Assembly (NCBI GenBank): GCA_020161145.1
Contig: JAIUPQ010000003.1
Span: 62,001 to 126,000, forward strand
Length of the DNA stretch: 64,000 bases
Reading direction: 5' to 3'
Source: Pseudomonadota bacterium
Lineage (GTDB): Bacteria > Pseudomonadota > Gammaproteobacteria > Burkholderiales > Burkholderiaceae_C
The translations under genes and the position numbers were made by a program. Of the stretch, positions 8,306 through 17,664 are shown piece by piece. Each line of letters begins with the position of its first letter. Positions within the stretch are counted from its first letter, which is position 1. Below the pieces are notes generated by a model, which saw only the letters and a list, made by a program, of their open reading frames with translations, ran no database searches and was not told where the DNA came from.

Positions 8306-10210
8306 TTATTTCGTCGGCATTGAGGCCGCGCCCGGCGCATAGGGGCCAACCAGTTCGGCCTTGAAGCGGGTCTTGAGCGCGGTGTCGAAGGCGTCGGCTT
8401 CGGCCTGGGCCAGGGCTTGTTCGATGAAGGGACGTGCGCGCGCGCGGTCGGGGTCTTCGGCTTCGGGCGGCATGGCTTTCTCGACCTTGACCACGGCGTA
8501 GCCCTGCTCACCCAGATCGACGCCCAGGGCGACGGGGCCTTTGCGCAGGTCGGCGCGGACGATGGCCTGGACGATGGGCTGGGGCAGGCCCTGGCCTTGC
8601 GCCCGCGAGACGGTCACCGGGTAGGTGAGCTTGAGCGCCATGTCTTTTTTCACCTCGGCCAGCCTGGCTTCGCCGTCCTTGCGCGCCTGGGCCGAGGCCT
8701 GCTGGGCCTTGACGCGGGTGAGGACTTGCGCGCGCACCACCTCAAGCGGTTGCACGGTGGCCGGCAGGTGGGTCACGACACGGGCGGCCACCAGTTGGCT
8801 GGCACCGGTTTCGGTGGCTTCGGTGTTGTGCTTTTTGGTCAGCGAGTCTTCGGCAAACACGGCGGCCAGCAACTTGGGCGAGGCCAGCGGGCCACTGGCG
8901 CCGGGCGCCGGCTCGCGGCCCACAGTGGCGGTTTGCAGCGGCAGCTTGAGCTTGTCGACCAGCGGTTGCAGGCTGTCGGGCTGCTCGTAGGCGGTGTTGG
9001 CAAACTGCTCGGCCACTTCGGCGTAGCGCTTTTGCGCCGCTTCGGTGCGGGCCTGGGTTTCGATCTCGGCGCGCACCGTCTCATACGGCTTGGTGGTGCC
9101 GCCGCGCACGCCAGTCAGCAGGATGACGTGGTAGCCGAAGTCGCTTTTGACCACCACCGTATCGCCCTGCTTCATGCCAAAGACGGCCTCCTCGAACGGC
9201 TTGACCATGGCGCCGCGCCCAAAGAAGTCCAGATCACCGCCCTTGGCGGCGGAGCCAGGGTCTTTGGATTGGGTCTTGGCCAGTTCGGCAAACCGGGCCG
9301 GCGCAGCACGCACCTCGGCCAGCAGCTTCTCGGCCTGGGCCTTGGCGGCGGCATCGACGTCGGCGCTGGCGCCGCTGGCCACGGCAATCAGGATGTGGCT
9401 GGCACGCCGCTCTTCGGGCTCGCCGTAGCGGCTCTTGTTCTGCTCGTAGTACTGGTGCAGCTCGTCTTCGTTGACGCTGGCCTGCTGTTGCAGCGCGGCC
9501 AGATCCAGCACCACGTATTCGATCTTGGCCTGCTCGGGCGTGCGCATCTCGTTTTGATGGCTGTCGTACCAGGCCTTGACGTCGGCGTCGGTGGGGTTGA
9601 CCTTGGCCATATAGGTCACGGTGCCAAACGAATCCATCTGCACGCTGCGGCGCTCCAGCAAGGCGGCCAGCGCGTCGTCGGCCACGGTCTTGGCAAGGAA
9701 GGCACCGTCGGCCGCGCCCTGGGTGACCTGGCGCGTCTCGAACTCGCTGCGCAGCATCTGCGCCAGCCCTTGCGAAGTCAGCCCGCGCTGGGCCAGCGCC
9801 GCCGGGTTGACGCTGCCGTCGGCCTGGCGCAGCACGGCGTAGGCCGGGTCGCTGACGAAGAGGCGCTGCAGCCGCTCATCGCCCACGGTCAGGTGGTCTT
9901 TGACCACGGCCTGGGCCAGCACGCGCTGGCGCAGCATGCTTTGCAGCGTCTGGCGCTTCATCTCGGGCGTGTCCAGCAGCTTGACGTCCACGTCCGGCAC
10001 CTGCTCGCGGTAGCGGTCGATCTGCTTGCGGTGCTCGGCATCGAGTTCGGTCTGGGTGATCTTGCCGCCGTCGTATGTGGCCACGGTGGTGTTGGACTGG
10101 TCCATGAAGCCCGAATAGCCCTGCACGCCAAAGAAGACGAACGACGGGAAGACCAGCAGCACCAGCAGGAACTGGAGCCAGCGTTTGTGGTTGCGGACGA
10201 AATCAAACAT
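8306..10210 (-). CDS. ppiD: Periplasmic folding chaperone / peptidyl-prolyl isomerase PpiD
   Basis: A 634-residue membrane-anchored SurA-N/parvulin protein. The start MFDFVRNHKRWLQF followed by a hydrophobic helix (FLLVLLVFPSFVFFGV) is the hallmark of betaproteobacterial PpiD. A SurA_N-like chaperone region follows. The parvulin domain lies around residues 270-365 (RRASHILIAV ... FGYHVILLTG). The protein sits at the Sec translocon and helps fold outer-membrane proteins. The frame is open five codons upstream, but the ATG at 10210 matches the family start. Gene order hupB, tRNA-Val, ppiD, tRNA-His on the minus strand is compact, and co-transcription from the hupB promoter is possible. Confidence 0.93.
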   Translation of the reverse strand: MFDFVRNHKRWLQFLLVLLVFPSFVFFGVQGYSGFMDQSNTTVATYDGGKITQTELDAEHRKQIDRYREQVPDVDVKLLDTPEMKRQTLQSMLRQRVLAQAVVKDHLTVGDERLQRLFVSDPAYAVLRQADGSVNPAALAQRGLTSQGLAQMLRSEFETRQVTQGAADGAFLAKTVADDALAALLERRSVQMDSFGTVTYMAKVNPTDADVKAWYDSHQNEMRTPEQAKIEYVVLDLAALQQQASVNEDELHQYYEQNKSRYGEPEERRASHILIAVASGASADVDAAAKAQAEKLLAEVRAAPARFAELAKTQSKDPGSAAKGGDLDFFGRGAMVKPFEEAVFGMKQGDTVVVKSDFGYHVILLTGVRGGTTKPYETVRAEIETQARTEAAQKRYAEVAEQFANTAYEQPDSLQPLVDKLKLPLQTATVGREPAPGASGPLASPKLLAAVFAEDSLTKKHNTEATETGASQLVAARVVTHLPATVQPLEVVRAQVLTRVKAQQASAQARKDGEARLAEVKKDMALKLTYPVTVSRAQGQGLPQPIVQAIVRADLRKGPVALGVDLGEQGYAVVKVEKAMPPEAEDPDRARARPFIEQALAQAEADAFDTALKTRFKAELVGPYAPGAASMPTK

Positions 10211-10289
10211 GAGGTGGGCAAACAAAAAAGGCGAACCGCAGTTCGCCTTGTTGCTGGATGGCGTGGATGACGCCGGAGTTTATCCGCTG

Positions 10290-10365
10290 TGGTGGGTGCT
10301 GAGGGGTTCGAACCCCCGACCTACGCCTTGTAAGGGCGCCGCTCTACCAACTGAGCTAAGCACCC
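10290..10365 (-). tRNA. tRNA-Val (TAC)
   Basis: A 76-nt cloverleaf on the minus strand. The acceptor GGGTGCT pairs with AGCACCC, the anticodon loop is CTTACAA (anticodon TAC), the T-arm is GGGGG-TTCGAAC-CCCCT, and A73 and CCA are encoded. It lies between hupB (17 bp away) and ppiD (79 bp away) on the same strand, so processing from a longer transcript is likely. Confidence 0.97.
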
Positions 10366-10382
10366 GGGTGTGCGAATCGCAT

Positions 10383-10655
10383 TCAGTTGACGGCGTCTTT
10401 GAGGCCTTTGCCGGGACGGAACTTGGGCACTTTGGCCGCCTTGATCTTGATGGCGCCGCCGGTGCGGGGGTTGCGGCCGGTACGCGCCGGACGTTTGGTG
10501 ACGGCGAACGTGCCAAAGCCGATGATGGAGACGCTGCCGCCTTTTTTCAGCGTCGTTTTGACGCCGCCGATCAAGGCCTCGAGCGCACGTGCGGCAGCGG
10601 CCTTGGAGATGTCGGACTCATGGGCAATGTGCTCGATCAGTTCAGATTTGTTCAC
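10383..10655 (-). CDS. hupB: DNA-binding protein HU
   Basis: A 90-residue HU-type nucleoid protein. It has the family start [11 protein letters not shown], the core [21 protein letters not shown] forming the DNA-binding beta arm with its intercalating proline, and the C-terminal [15 protein letters not shown]. Length and motifs match HU-beta of Burkholderiales exactly. IHF is less likely because the IHF-specific arm residues are missing. A strong sigma-70 promoter lies 53-82 bp upstream, as fits an abundant protein. Confidence 0.97.
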   Translation of the reverse strand: MNKSELIEHIAHESDISKAAAARALEALIGGVKTTLKKGGSVSIIGFGTFAVTKRPARTGRNPRTGGAIKIKAAKVPKFRPGKGLKDAVN

Positions 10656-10707
10656 AAAAAAGCTCCCGGAAGGTGGAACAACAAAAAATGCGGGCTGTGT
10701 CCGATTG

Positions 10708-10737
10708 ATTACAGCCGTCGCCCAGCGGGCTTGTCAA
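10708..10737 (-). promoter_or_regulatory. Sigma-70 promoter of hupB
   Basis: On the minus strand a perfect TTGACA (10732-10737) is followed, after an 18-bp spacer, by TGTAAT (10708-10713), which matches the -10 consensus at five of six positions. The start codon is at 10655, leaving a leader of roughly 45 nt with an A/T-rich stretch. This is the best promoter match seen in the window. Confidence 0.8.
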
Positions 10738-10798
10738 GCCGAAAGGTCACATTCTAAGCATGGCATGCCCTGGGGAATTCCCGTGGCTGCGATTCCGA

Positions 10799-11380
10799 TC
10801 AATTGGACTTGGCGCGGATCTCGGGCCAGGCTTTGCGCAGGTAGTAGGCCATCGACCACAGGGTCAACACGGCGGCCGCCCAGACCAGCACCGTGCCCCA
10901 GATGCGGGTGTCGATGGGGCCCAGCGCGCCGTCGTAGAGCAGGAAGGGGATGGCCACCATTTGCACGGCCGTCTTGACCTTGCCCAGCATGTGCACGGCC
11001 ACGCTGCGCGAGGCGCCGATCTGGGCCATCCATTCGCGCAGCGACGAGATGGCGATTTCGCGCCCGATGATGATGAGCGCCAGCATGGCATCCACGCGCT
11101 GCAGTTGCACCAGGATCAGCAGCGAGGCGCAGACCAGGAACTTGTCGGCCACCGGATCGAGAAACGCCCCAAAGGCCGAGGTCTGGTTGAGCCGGCGGGC
11201 CAGAAAACCATCCAGCCAATCGGTGGCGGCAAAGAGCACGAACATCACCGCCGCAATCTGGTTGCGGCTGACGGCATCCAGTCCGGGCAGGTAGTAGACG
11301 ATCACCAGCAGCGGGAAGGCGACGATGCGCGCCCACGTCATCAGCATGGGCAGCGTGAAGAACATCTGGTGAGGCGACAT
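10799..11380 (-). CDS. pgsA: CDP-diacylglycerol-glycerol-3-phosphate 3-phosphatidyltransferase
   Basis: A 193-residue integral membrane enzyme that makes phosphatidylglycerol phosphate, the committed step to phosphatidylglycerol and cardiolipin. The complete CDP-alcohol phosphotransferase motif is present: D54, D57, G58, A61, R62, G71, D75 and D79. Four or more hydrophobic helices follow the family pattern. Start choice is uncertain: GTG 11395, ATG 11389, ATG 11380 and ATG 11365 are all in frame. I use 11380, which has a GAGAA eight bases upstream. The start region overlaps the end of the upstream lipoprotein gene, suggesting coupling. Confidence 0.93.
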   Translation of the reverse strand: MSPHQMFFTLPMLMTWARIVAFPLLVIVYYLPGLDAVSRNQIAAVMFVLFAATDWLDGFLARRLNQTSAFGAFLDPVADKFLVCASLLILVQLQRVDAMLALIIIGREIAISSLREWMAQIGASRSVAVHMLGKVKTAVQMVAIPFLLYDGALGPIDTRIWGTVLVWAAAVLTLWSMAYYLRKAWPEIRAKSN

Positions 11381-11391
11381 GGCAGCCATTC

Positions 11392-11928
11392 TCACTGGGT
11401 TTGCGATGGCGACAGGCCTCGCTCGTGGAGCGTGCGCAGCTTGAAGCGGCGATCGTCGGCAAAAAGAAAGGTTTCCACGAACTTGCGCGGCCCCGGCAGC
11501 CCCGCCGGGCTGCCCAGCGGGCCTGCGCGCAAGATGGCGGCACGCGCCAGCTCGATGGTGTCCTTGGCCTGGCGCGGCGCGCGCAGCAAGTCCACGTGGG
11601 TGACGTTGCCGCGCGCATCCAGCGAGATCTCGAACACCGGAATGGCCAGCAGCGGCTCGGGCGGCACGCCGTCATAAGTTTGCCCGGCGCTGGCGGCGGC
11701 AATGCGCAGCGCGGCGCGCAGCCGGTAGGTGGCCCAGTCGCGCACGGGGCCGTCGCCGGCCACCACCTCGGGCGCAGCCGCAGCGCCGGGGCTGGGGGCG
11801 GCTGGGCGTGGCCGCGGCTCATGGGCGCAACTGGCCAGCCCGCCCACCATCAGCACCAGCATCCAGCGCCGCCAGTGTGCCCACGGCGACCAGGCGCCCC
11901 CCTCAATGCAGCGAACGGTAAATCGCAT
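11392..11928 (-). CDS. Predicted lipoprotein with TonB-C-like domain
   Basis: A 178-residue protein. A hydrophobic stretch ([12 protein letters not shown]) ends in a lipobox LASC, predicting lipidation. A proline/alanine-rich linker follows, then a domain with [24 protein letters not shown] that resembles the C-terminal domain of TonB or the TonB-like family. The start is uncertain: ATG at 11928 gives a basic region before the hydrophobic core ([11 protein letters not shown]) but overlaps uvrC by 26 bp. The function is unknown. Its place between uvrC and pgsA appears to be a conserved arrangement in this bacterial group, but I cannot check that here. Confidence 0.7.
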   Translation of the reverse strand: MRFTVRCIEGGAWSPWAHWRRWMLVLMVGGLASCAHEPRPRPAAPSPGAAAAPEVVAGDGPVRDWATYRLRAALRIAAASAGQTYDGVPPEPLLAIPVFEISLDARGNVTHVDLLRAPRQAKDTIELARAAILRAGPLGSPAGLPGPRKFVETFLFADDRRFKLRTLHERGLSPSQTQ

Positions 11929-13846
11929 CGGCCAACTCCTTGGATATGCCTTCCACGCCGGCCAGCTCGTCGGTGCTGGCGGCGGCCACGCCGCGCACGC
12001 CGCCAAAGCGCTGCAGCAGGCGGGCGCGCTTCTTGGGCCCCACACCGGGCACGTCTTCGAGCCGGCTGGCGCCCGTGCGCACGCTGGCGCGCCGCGCACG
12101 CATGCCGGTAATGGCAAAACGGTGGGCCTCGTCGCGGATCTGCGCCACCAGCATCAGCGCCGCCGAGTCGGGTGGCAGCGTCAACTTGGGGCGGCCATCG
12201 GCAAACACCAATTCCTCAAGCCCCACTTTGCGCCCCTCGCCCTTCTCCACACCCACCAGCCGGCCCACGTCCAGGCCCAGTTGCTCGAACACCTCGCGCG
12301 CCACCGCCACCTGGCCGCGTCCGCCGTCGATCAGCACCACCTGCGGCCAGCCGGCCTCGTCCTTGCCTTCGGCCTTGTCCTGCGCCCAGCGCGCATAGCG
12401 CCGCTCCAGCACCTGGCGCATGGCGGCGTAGTCATCGCCGCCGGTGATGCCGGCCACGTTGTAGCGCCGGTACTCGCCGCTTTGCATCTTGTGGTGGTGA
12501 AAGACCACGCAGGAGGCCTGCGTGGCCTCGCCTGCGGTGTGGCTGATGTCAAAGCACTCGATGCGCAAGGCGTCCAGGTCGCATTCGTCGATATCCAGCG
12601 CGGTGGCCAGCGCCCGCGTGCGCTCGCGCTGCGAGCCCTCTTCGCTGAGCAGCCGGGCCAGCGCCAGCTCAGCGCCCTTGACGGCCATCTCCAGCCAGAT
12701 GCGGCGTTGTTCGCGCGGCTGGTGCTGGGCGGTCAGTCGCACGCCGGTCTGCTCGCCCAGCGCGGCCAGCAAGTCCTTGGCGATGGGCTGGTTGGCAATC
12801 AGCAGCGGCGGCGGCGCCACTTGCAGATAGTGCTGGACGACGAAGGCCTGCAGCACGCGCTGCTCGGCGCTCAGCGCGCCGTCCACGTCGGCCATCTCGG
12901 CCTCGGCCACATGCACCGGAAAGAACGCGCGGTCGCCCAGGTGGCGGCCTCCGCGCACCATGGCCAGGTTGACGCAGGCGCGCCCGCCGGCCACCTGCAC
13001 CGCCAGCACGTCGGCATCGGCGGGGGCGGCCTCGCTCCAGGAGCTGGTCTCCACCGCCTGTTGCTGTTGCACCTTGGCCAGCGCCGCCAGCCGGTTGCGG
13101 ATCTGCGCAGCCTGCTCGAACGCCAGTGCCTCGCTGTGGGCCAGCATCTGTGCGCGCAACTCGTCGGCCACCTGCAACTGCTCGCCGCGCAGGAAGCGCT
13201 CCACCGTGGCCACGTCGCGCTGATAGGCCTGGGCATCGATCAAGCCCACGCAGGGGCCCGAGCAGCGCTGGATCTGGTAGAGCAGGCAGGGGCGGGTGCG
13301 GTTGGCGTAGACGCTGTCTTCACAGGTGCGCAGCCGGAACACCTTTTGCACCAGCTGGATGGTCTCCTTGACACTCCAGCCGCTGGGATAGGGGCCGAAG
13401 TAGCGGTGGCGCTGGTCCACGGCGCCACGGTAGTAGCTGATGCGCGGCGGCAACTCGCCCGCGCGCCCCCGGCCCGAGAGCTTCAGATAGGGGTAGCTCT
13501 TGTCGTCGCGAAAGAGGATGTTGAAACGCGGATTCAGCGTCTTGATCAGCGTGTTTTCAAGCAGCAGCGCCTCGGCCTCGGTGCGCACCACCGTGGTTTC
13601 GAGCCGCGCGATGCGCGACACCATCAAACCGATGCGGGTGCCGTCCAGGTTTTTGCTGAAGTAGCTGCTGACGCGCTTTTTCAGGTCACGCGCCTTGCCC
13701 ACGTAGAGCAGTTGGTCCTGCGCATCGAAGTAGCGGTAGACGCCGGGCAGGTGCGGCAGCGCAGCCACCTGGGCCAGCACCTGTGCTTGCGGATCGGCTG
13801 GCAAAGCGGCTTCAGGGTCGGCGGGCAGCGTGGACATCGCGGCCAT
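11903..13846 (-). CDS. uvrC: Excinuclease ABC subunit C
   Basis: A 647-residue UvrC, the dual-incision nuclease of nucleotide excision repair. The N-terminal GIY-YIG domain begins near residue 30 ([31 protein letters not shown], where the family GIY is replaced by GVY). The UvrBC coiled-coil region is near 220-250 ([13 protein letters not shown]). The RNase H-like endonuclease domain has IECFDISH and IDGGRGQV, and the C-terminal helix-hairpin-helix pair has [13 protein letters not shown] and [13 protein letters not shown]. The ATG at 13846 (MAAMSTLP) is used; an ATG at 13837 is also possible. earP diverges 24 bp away. Confidence 0.96.
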   Translation of the reverse strand: MAAMSTLPADPEAALPADPQAQVLAQVAALPHLPGVYRYFDAQDQLLYVGKARDLKKRVSSYFSKNLDGTRIGLMVSRIARLETTVVRTEAEALLLENTLIKTLNPRFNILFRDDKSYPYLKLSGRGRAGELPPRISYYRGAVDQRHRYFGPYPSGWSVKETIQLVQKVFRLRTCEDSVYANRTRPCLLYQIQRCSGPCVGLIDAQAYQRDVATVERFLRGEQLQVADELRAQMLAHSEALAFEQAAQIRNRLAALAKVQQQQAVETSSWSEAAPADADVLAVQVAGGRACVNLAMVRGGRHLGDRAFFPVHVAEAEMADVDGALSAEQRVLQAFVVQHYLQVAPPPLLIANQPIAKDLLAALGEQTGVRLTAQHQPREQRRIWLEMAVKGAELALARLLSEEGSQRERTRALATALDIDECDLDALRIECFDISHTAGEATQASCVVFHHHKMQSGEYRRYNVAGITGGDDYAAMRQVLERRYARWAQDKAEGKDEAGWPQVVLIDGGRGQVAVAREVFEQLGLDVGRLVGVEKGEGRKVGLEELVFADGRPKLTLPPDSAALMLVAQIRDEAHRFAITGMRARRASVRTGASRLEDVPGVGPKKRARLLQRFGGVRGVAAASTDELAGVEGISKELADAIYRSLH

Positions 13847-13870
13847 TGTGCCGTCCCGATAATTCGGCCC

Positions 13871-14857
13871 ATGTATTGGGATGTGTTCTGCCGCGTCATC
13901 GACAACCATGGCGATCTGGGCGTGTGCTGGCGCCTGGCGCGCGATCTGGCCACACGCGGCCGGCCGGTGCGGCTGTGGGTGGACGATGCCCGGGCACTGG
14001 CCTGGATGGCCCCTGGCGGCGCCCCCGGCGTCACCGTGCTGGACTGGCACGCACCGCCGCAGCCACCGGGCGCCGTGGTGATCGAGGCCTTTGGCTGCGA
14101 CCCACCGCCCGCCTTCGTCGCCCAGCTGACGCCGCGCCAGGTCTGGATCAACCTCGAATACCTCAGTGCCGAGGCCTATGTCGAGCGCAGCCACGCCCTG
14201 CCCTCGCCGCAAGCCAGTGGCCTGGTCAAGTGGTTCTACTACCCCGGCTTCACGCCGGCCACCGGTGGGCTGATCCGCGAGCCCGGCCTGGCCGCCGCTC
14301 AGGCGGCGTTCGACCCTGACGCCTGGCTGGCCGCGCGCGGCGTCGCCCGCCAACCTGGGGCGCTGCTGATCAGTGCCTTCACCTACCCCGCGCCGCACCT
14401 GGCTGGCGCGCTCGCCACGCTGCTGGCTGCCGGGCAGGCCCAGGTGTTGACGGCGCCCGGCGTGGCCCTGCCTGGCCAGCCGCTGCCCTGGTTGACGCAG
14501 GACGATTACGACCGCCTGCTGTGGGCTTGTGACCTGAATCTGGTGCGCGGCGAAGACTCCTTCGTGCGTGCGCAGTGGGCCGGCGCGCCCATGTTGTGGC
14601 AGATCTACCCGCAGCACGATGGTGCCCATGCCGCCAAGCTGGAGGCCTTCATCGCCCGCATGGCGCCCGATGCCAGCCAGGCCGCCTGGCTGCGAGCCTG
14701 GGGCGGCGTGGCGCCGGTGCCGCAGACAGGGCCAAACCCGGACGACTGGGCCACCTGGCAGAACACGGCCCGGCGCTGGCGCGCGACGCTGAGCGCCCAG
14801 CCCGATCTGACCACGCAGTTGCTGGCCTTCGTCGCCGCCCGCCAGGCTGGCGCTTAA
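13871..14857 (+). CDS. earP: EF-P arginine 32 rhamnosyltransferase
   Basis: A 328-residue inverting glycosyltransferase (GT104) that transfers rhamnose from dTDP-L-rhamnose to Arg32 of EF-P, enabling EF-P to rescue ribosomes stalled on polyproline. Family signatures are present: the start [20 protein letters not shown] with D11 and D15, the [19 protein letters not shown] segment, and [13 protein letters not shown] with E228, the region implicated in catalysis. The substrate gene efp follows 1.1 kb downstream and encodes an arginine at position 32, so enzyme and substrate match. The rhamnose donor pathway genes are not in the window. Confidence 0.96.
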   Translation: MYWDVFCRVIDNHGDLGVCWRLARDLATRGRPVRLWVDDARALAWMAPGGAPGVTVLDWHAPPQPPGAVVIEAFGCDPPPAFVAQLTPRQVWINLEYLSAEAYVERSHALPSPQASGLVKWFYYPGFTPATGGLIREPGLAAAQAAFDPDAWLAARGVARQPGALLISAFTYPAPHLAGALATLLAAGQAQVLTAPGVALPGQPLPWLTQDDYDRLLWACDLNLVRGEDSFVRAQWAGAPMLWQIYPQHDGAHAAKLEAFIARMAPDASQAAWLRAWGGVAPVPQTGPNPDDWATWQNTARRWRATLSAQPDLTTQLLAFVAARQAGA

Positions 14858-14922
14858 GTGCAACCCGACAGGCGCCGATAGACTGGCGATCCACTTCCAA
14901 CCCCGTCGCCCGGAGGCCTCTC

Positions 14923-15813
14923 GTGCGTGCGTCAGCGCTGTTTCTCACCTTGGTGGCCACCGCCACGCTGGCGGCCGCCGAGCCGCCGTCCATGGACACC
15001 TTGCGCGCCAAGCTCGAAGCGGCCATGCAGGACGCCCACGCCGTGCAACGCGCCGAACCCGCACCCGCCAAACCGCGCCGCGCGGCACCCGCCAAACCCC
15101 AGCCGGCGCCCAACAAGCCCGCCGCCGCCCACGATGCGCCCCACTGGAGCTACCAGGGCGAGGGCGCGCCCGAGCATTGGGCCGAACTCAGCCCCGAATT
15201 CGCGCTGTGCGCCACCGGTCAGCGCCAAAGCCCCATCGACATCCGCGGCGGCGTGACCGTGGACCTGGAGCCCATTGCCTTCGACTACCGGCCCACCGGC
15301 TTTTCGGTGCTGGACAACGGCCACACCGTGCAGGTCAACGTGGGCAGCGGCAACCGCCTGACCATTTCAGGCAAGCGCTACGAGTTGCTGCAGTTCCACT
15401 TCCACCGCCCGTCCGAAGAGCGCATCGATGGCCGCCAGTTCGAGATGGTGGCGCACCTGGTGCACAAGAGCGATGAAGGCCGCCTGGCCGTGGTCGCCGT
15501 GCTGCTGCAGGAAGGCAGCGTCCAGCCACTGATCCAGCAGGTGTGGAACGCCTTGCCGCTGGAAACCGGCATGGCGCAGCCGGCGCCCGGCTCCATCAAC
15601 CTCACCCACCTGCTGCCCGAGGACAGGCGCTACTACACCTACATGGGTTCGCTCACCACCCCGCCTTGCTCCGAGGGCGTGCTGTGGATGGTGCTCAAGC
15701 AGCCGGTGACGCTGACGGCGGCCCAGATCGCCGTGTTCAGCCACCTCTACCCGATGAACGCCCGGCCCGTGCAGCCCCAGTCCGGACGGCTCATCAAAGG
15801 CAACGCCGAGTAA
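14923..15813 (+). CDS. Alpha-class carbonic anhydrase, exported
   Basis: A 296-residue carbonic anhydrase of the eukaryote-like alpha class. The GTG start at 14923 has GGAGG six bases upstream. Residues 1-19 form a signal peptide ending ATLAAAE, so the enzyme is periplasmic. An Ala/Pro/Lys-rich linker precedes the catalytic domain (~68-290). The zinc ligands are H159 and H161 ([10 protein letters not shown]) and H178 (AHLVH). The QSPIDI and TTPPCSEGV motifs are intact. It hydrates CO2 at the envelope. It sits between earP and efp, all in one direction, with 65 and 120 bp gaps. Confidence 0.95.
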   Translation: MRASALFLTLVATATLAAAEPPSMDTLRAKLEAAMQDAHAVQRAEPAPAKPRRAAPAKPQPAPNKPAAAHDAPHWSYQGEGAPEHWAELSPEFALCATGQRQSPIDIRGGVTVDLEPIAFDYRPTGFSVLDNGHTVQVNVGSGNRLTISGKRYELLQFHFHRPSEERIDGRQFEMVAHLVHKSDEGRLAVVAVLLQEGSVQPLIQQVWNALPLETGMAQPAPGSINLTHLLPEDRRYYTYMGSLTTPPCSEGVLWMVLKQPVTLTAAQIAVFSHLYPMNARPVQPQSGRLIKGNAE

Positions 15814-15933
15814 GCCAGCGCCGGTTTCCGGCCACGTTGCGGGTTTCTACCAGTAGAATAGCGGGTTTTGCACATTGCGCCCGGCATGGTTCCGTGCGCG
15901 CCACTCTGCAGGCTACACGCAGGAGTCAACACC

Positions 15934-16488
15934 ATGAAACTCGCACAGGAAATCCGCGCCGGCAACGTCATCATGCAGGGCAAAGACCCGATGGTCGTGC
16001 TCAAGACCGAATACAGCCGCGGCGGCCGCGGCGCTGCCACCGTCCGCATGAAGATGAAGAACCTGCTCAACGGCGGTGGCGCCGAAGTGGTGTTCAAGGC
16101 CGACGACAAGATGGACCAGATCATTCTGGACAAGAAGGACTGCACCTACACCTACTTCGCCGACCCGATGTACGTGTTCATGGACGCCGAGTACAACCAG
16201 TACGAAGTCGAAGCCGAGAACATGGGCGACGCGCTCAACTACCTGGAAGACGCCATGCCCGTGGAAGTGACCTTCTACGACGGCAAGGCCATCTCGGTGG
16301 AACTGCCCACCTCGCTGGTGCGCCAGATCAACACCGAGCCGGCCGTCAAGGGCGACACCTCGGGCAAGGTCATGAAGCCCGCGCGCGTGCTGGGCACCGG
16401 GTTTGAAATCGCCGTGCCGCTGTTCGTTGAAGACGGCGACAAGATCGAGATCGACACCCGCACCCACGAGTACCGCAAGCGCGTCTGA
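15934..16488 (+). CDS. efp: Elongation factor P, Arg32 type
   Basis: A 184-residue EF-P with the KOW-like N-domain and two OB-fold domains, full length. The modified loop reads SRGGRGAA with arginine at position 32 instead of the lysine found in EpmA-type factors, which defines the EarP-modified subfamily. The conserved C-terminal motif [17 protein letters not shown] is intact. AGGAG precedes the ATG at 15934. A TAGAAT hexamer at 15854-15859 could be its -10 box. A strong bidirectional terminator follows. Confidence 0.98.
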   Translation: MKLAQEIRAGNVIMQGKDPMVVLKTEYSRGGRGAATVRMKMKNLLNGGGAEVVFKADDKMDQIILDKKDCTYTYFADPMYVFMDAEYNQYEVEAENMGDALNYLEDAMPVEVTFYDGKAISVELPTSLVRQINTEPAVKGDTSGKVMKPARVLGTGFEIAVPLFVEDGDKIEIDTRTHEYRKRV

Positions 16489-16511
16489 GCGCCCGCAGCC
16501 GACGCTGAGCG

Positions 16512-16535
16512 AAGCGCCCCTAGAGGGCGCTTTTT
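16512..16535 (+). terminator. Bidirectional terminator between efp and the convergent regulator
   Basis: A perfect 8-bp stem AAGCGCCC with GGGCGCTT (16512-16519 and 16525-16532) has a five-base loop and runs into a T-tract. The AA at its other end gives a weaker T-run on the minus strand. It ends efp transcription and touches the stop codon of the minus-strand regulator at 16535. Confidence 0.88.
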
Positions 16536-17524
16536 CATGGGCGCTTGAGACGGCGGTACAAGGTGGCGCGGCTGATGCCCAGTTGGCGGGCCGCCGCCGA
16601 GACGTTGCCATGGGCGTGCGCCAGCGCCTGGATCATGGCGTCCTGCGACAGCGCCGCCAACGTGCGCGCTGGCGCCCCGTCCAGGGTGGGCACCAGCACC
16701 CTTGCCCACAGCAGCAGGCCGTCCCGGCTGCGCAGAGCCAAACCGTCCGGCGCCTGACGCAGCCGCGCCAGCCAGGGCCTGGCGCGGGCCTCGAACAGAT
16801 CCTCGAAGCGATCGGGCCGCCCCGCTCCCCAGCCCAGCAAGTGCCGCGCACCGTGGTTCAGGGCCAGCACCGCCCCGCCGGCATCCAGGCAGACCCAGGC
16901 CATCGCACCCGGCGGCGCCTGCGCCAGACCCAGCTCCAGCGTCAGATGGGCTTGCACCTGACCCACCAGCCGCCGCTCGATGGCTTGCGCGGCCGCCACC
17001 ACCAACGCCATGGGCGCCAAGCCCCCGGCGCCACCCGTGCGCACGATGGCCAGCGCGCCGATGGCGTTGCCGCAGGGGTCGAACACCGGTGCCGCCAGAC
17101 AGTCCAGCCGCTGCCAAGAGGGCTGCCCATGCTCGGCGCCACTGACCCGCGCCGGTCGCGCCTCGACCAGTGCATTGGTCATGGCATTGGTGCCGATGCG
17201 CGCCTCCGACACATCGGCCCCCACCTGCAGGGCGCCGTCGACAGGCGGGCCTGCCCTGCACAGCACCACGCCCTGGACGTCGGTCAGCAGCGTGGTGTAG
17301 CCGGCGCCGGATGCGGTGTGCGCAAGGCGCTCGACCTCGGGCTCCGCTGCCTCGCGCAGCTGGAACAGCACGGGTGACAGCGAACGCAGCGGCCGCGCCG
17401 GCGCCCCCTCGCGCAGCCGCTGCCAGGAACGCAGCACGGCGTCGTCCAGGCTGCCGCTGGGCAAAGCCTCGCCGGCCAGGAAACGGCGCCGCAGGCCGGT
17501 GGTGGGGTCGGGAGTTTTGCGCAT
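16535..17524 (-). CDS. AcoR-like regulator with GAF and Fis-type HTH, lacking AAA+ domain
   Basis: A 329-residue regulator. The N-terminal half resembles the sensory part of AcoR/GAF-type enhancer-binding proteins (SEARIGTNAMTNALVEARP, FDPCGNAIGALAIVRTGG). A PAS-like region lies near 200-260. The C-terminus is a Fis-type HTH (ALAHAHGNVSAAARQLGISRATLYRRLKRP). The sigma-54 AAA+ module that normally sits between these parts is missing: no GAFTGA or Walker motif is visible. It therefore probably acts as a classical repressor or activator. It diverges from an alpha/beta hydrolase gene, with a perfect palindrome between the two. Confidence 0.82.
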   Translation of the reverse strand: MRKTPDPTTGLRRRFLAGEALPSGSLDDAVLRSWQRLREGAPARPLRSLSPVLFQLREAAEPEVERLAHTASGAGYTTLLTDVQGVVLCRAGPPVDGALQVGADVSEARIGTNAMTNALVEARPARVSGAEHGQPSWQRLDCLAAPVFDPCGNAIGALAIVRTGGAGGLAPMALVVAAAQAIERRLVGQVQAHLTLELGLAQAPPGAMAWVCLDAGGAVLALNHGARHLLGWGAGRPDRFEDLFEARARPWLARLRQAPDGLALRSRDGLLLWARVLVPTLDGAPARTLAALSQDAMIQALAHAHGNVSAAARQLGISRATLYRRLKRP

Positions 17525-17563
17525 GGTCGGTCACTGTGGCAAGTGGTCACCCTACCATCAAGT

Positions 17564-17580
17564 TGTCGCAGATTGCGACA
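17564..17580. promoter_or_regulatory. Palindromic operator between the AcoR-like regulator and the hydrolase
   Basis: A perfect inverted repeat TGTCGCA-GAT-TGCGACA lies in the 140-bp divergent intergenic region, 40 bp from the regulator start and 85 bp from the hydrolase start. Fis-type HTH dimers of the AcoR/NtrC group bind palindromes of this kind (TGTCNNA-like half-sites with a short spacer). It is the obvious candidate binding site for the adjacent regulator. No sigma-54 -24/-12 element was found. Confidence 0.6.
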
Positions 17581-17664
17581 GTTTGGCCACCCCATGCTGG
17601 CCGACGTAGCATGCGCCGGCGGTCAAGGAATGCCGCAGTTCATAACCAAGAAGGAAATCGAATC

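Noticed and set aside
13847..14863. An N-terminal extension of UvrC opposite earP
   Set aside because: The GIY-YIG domain starts just after the ATG at 13846, and the opposite strand encodes a complete EarP.
15814..15933. A complete sigma-70 promoter for efp
   Set aside because: TAGAAT at 15854 is a good -10 box, but the nearest TTGCGG is only 11 bases upstream, too close for a -35 element.
17525..17664. A sigma-54 promoter before the alpha/beta hydrolase
   Set aside because: No GG-N10-GC element with correct spacing was found, and the adjacent regulator lacks the AAA+ domain needed to activate sigma-54.
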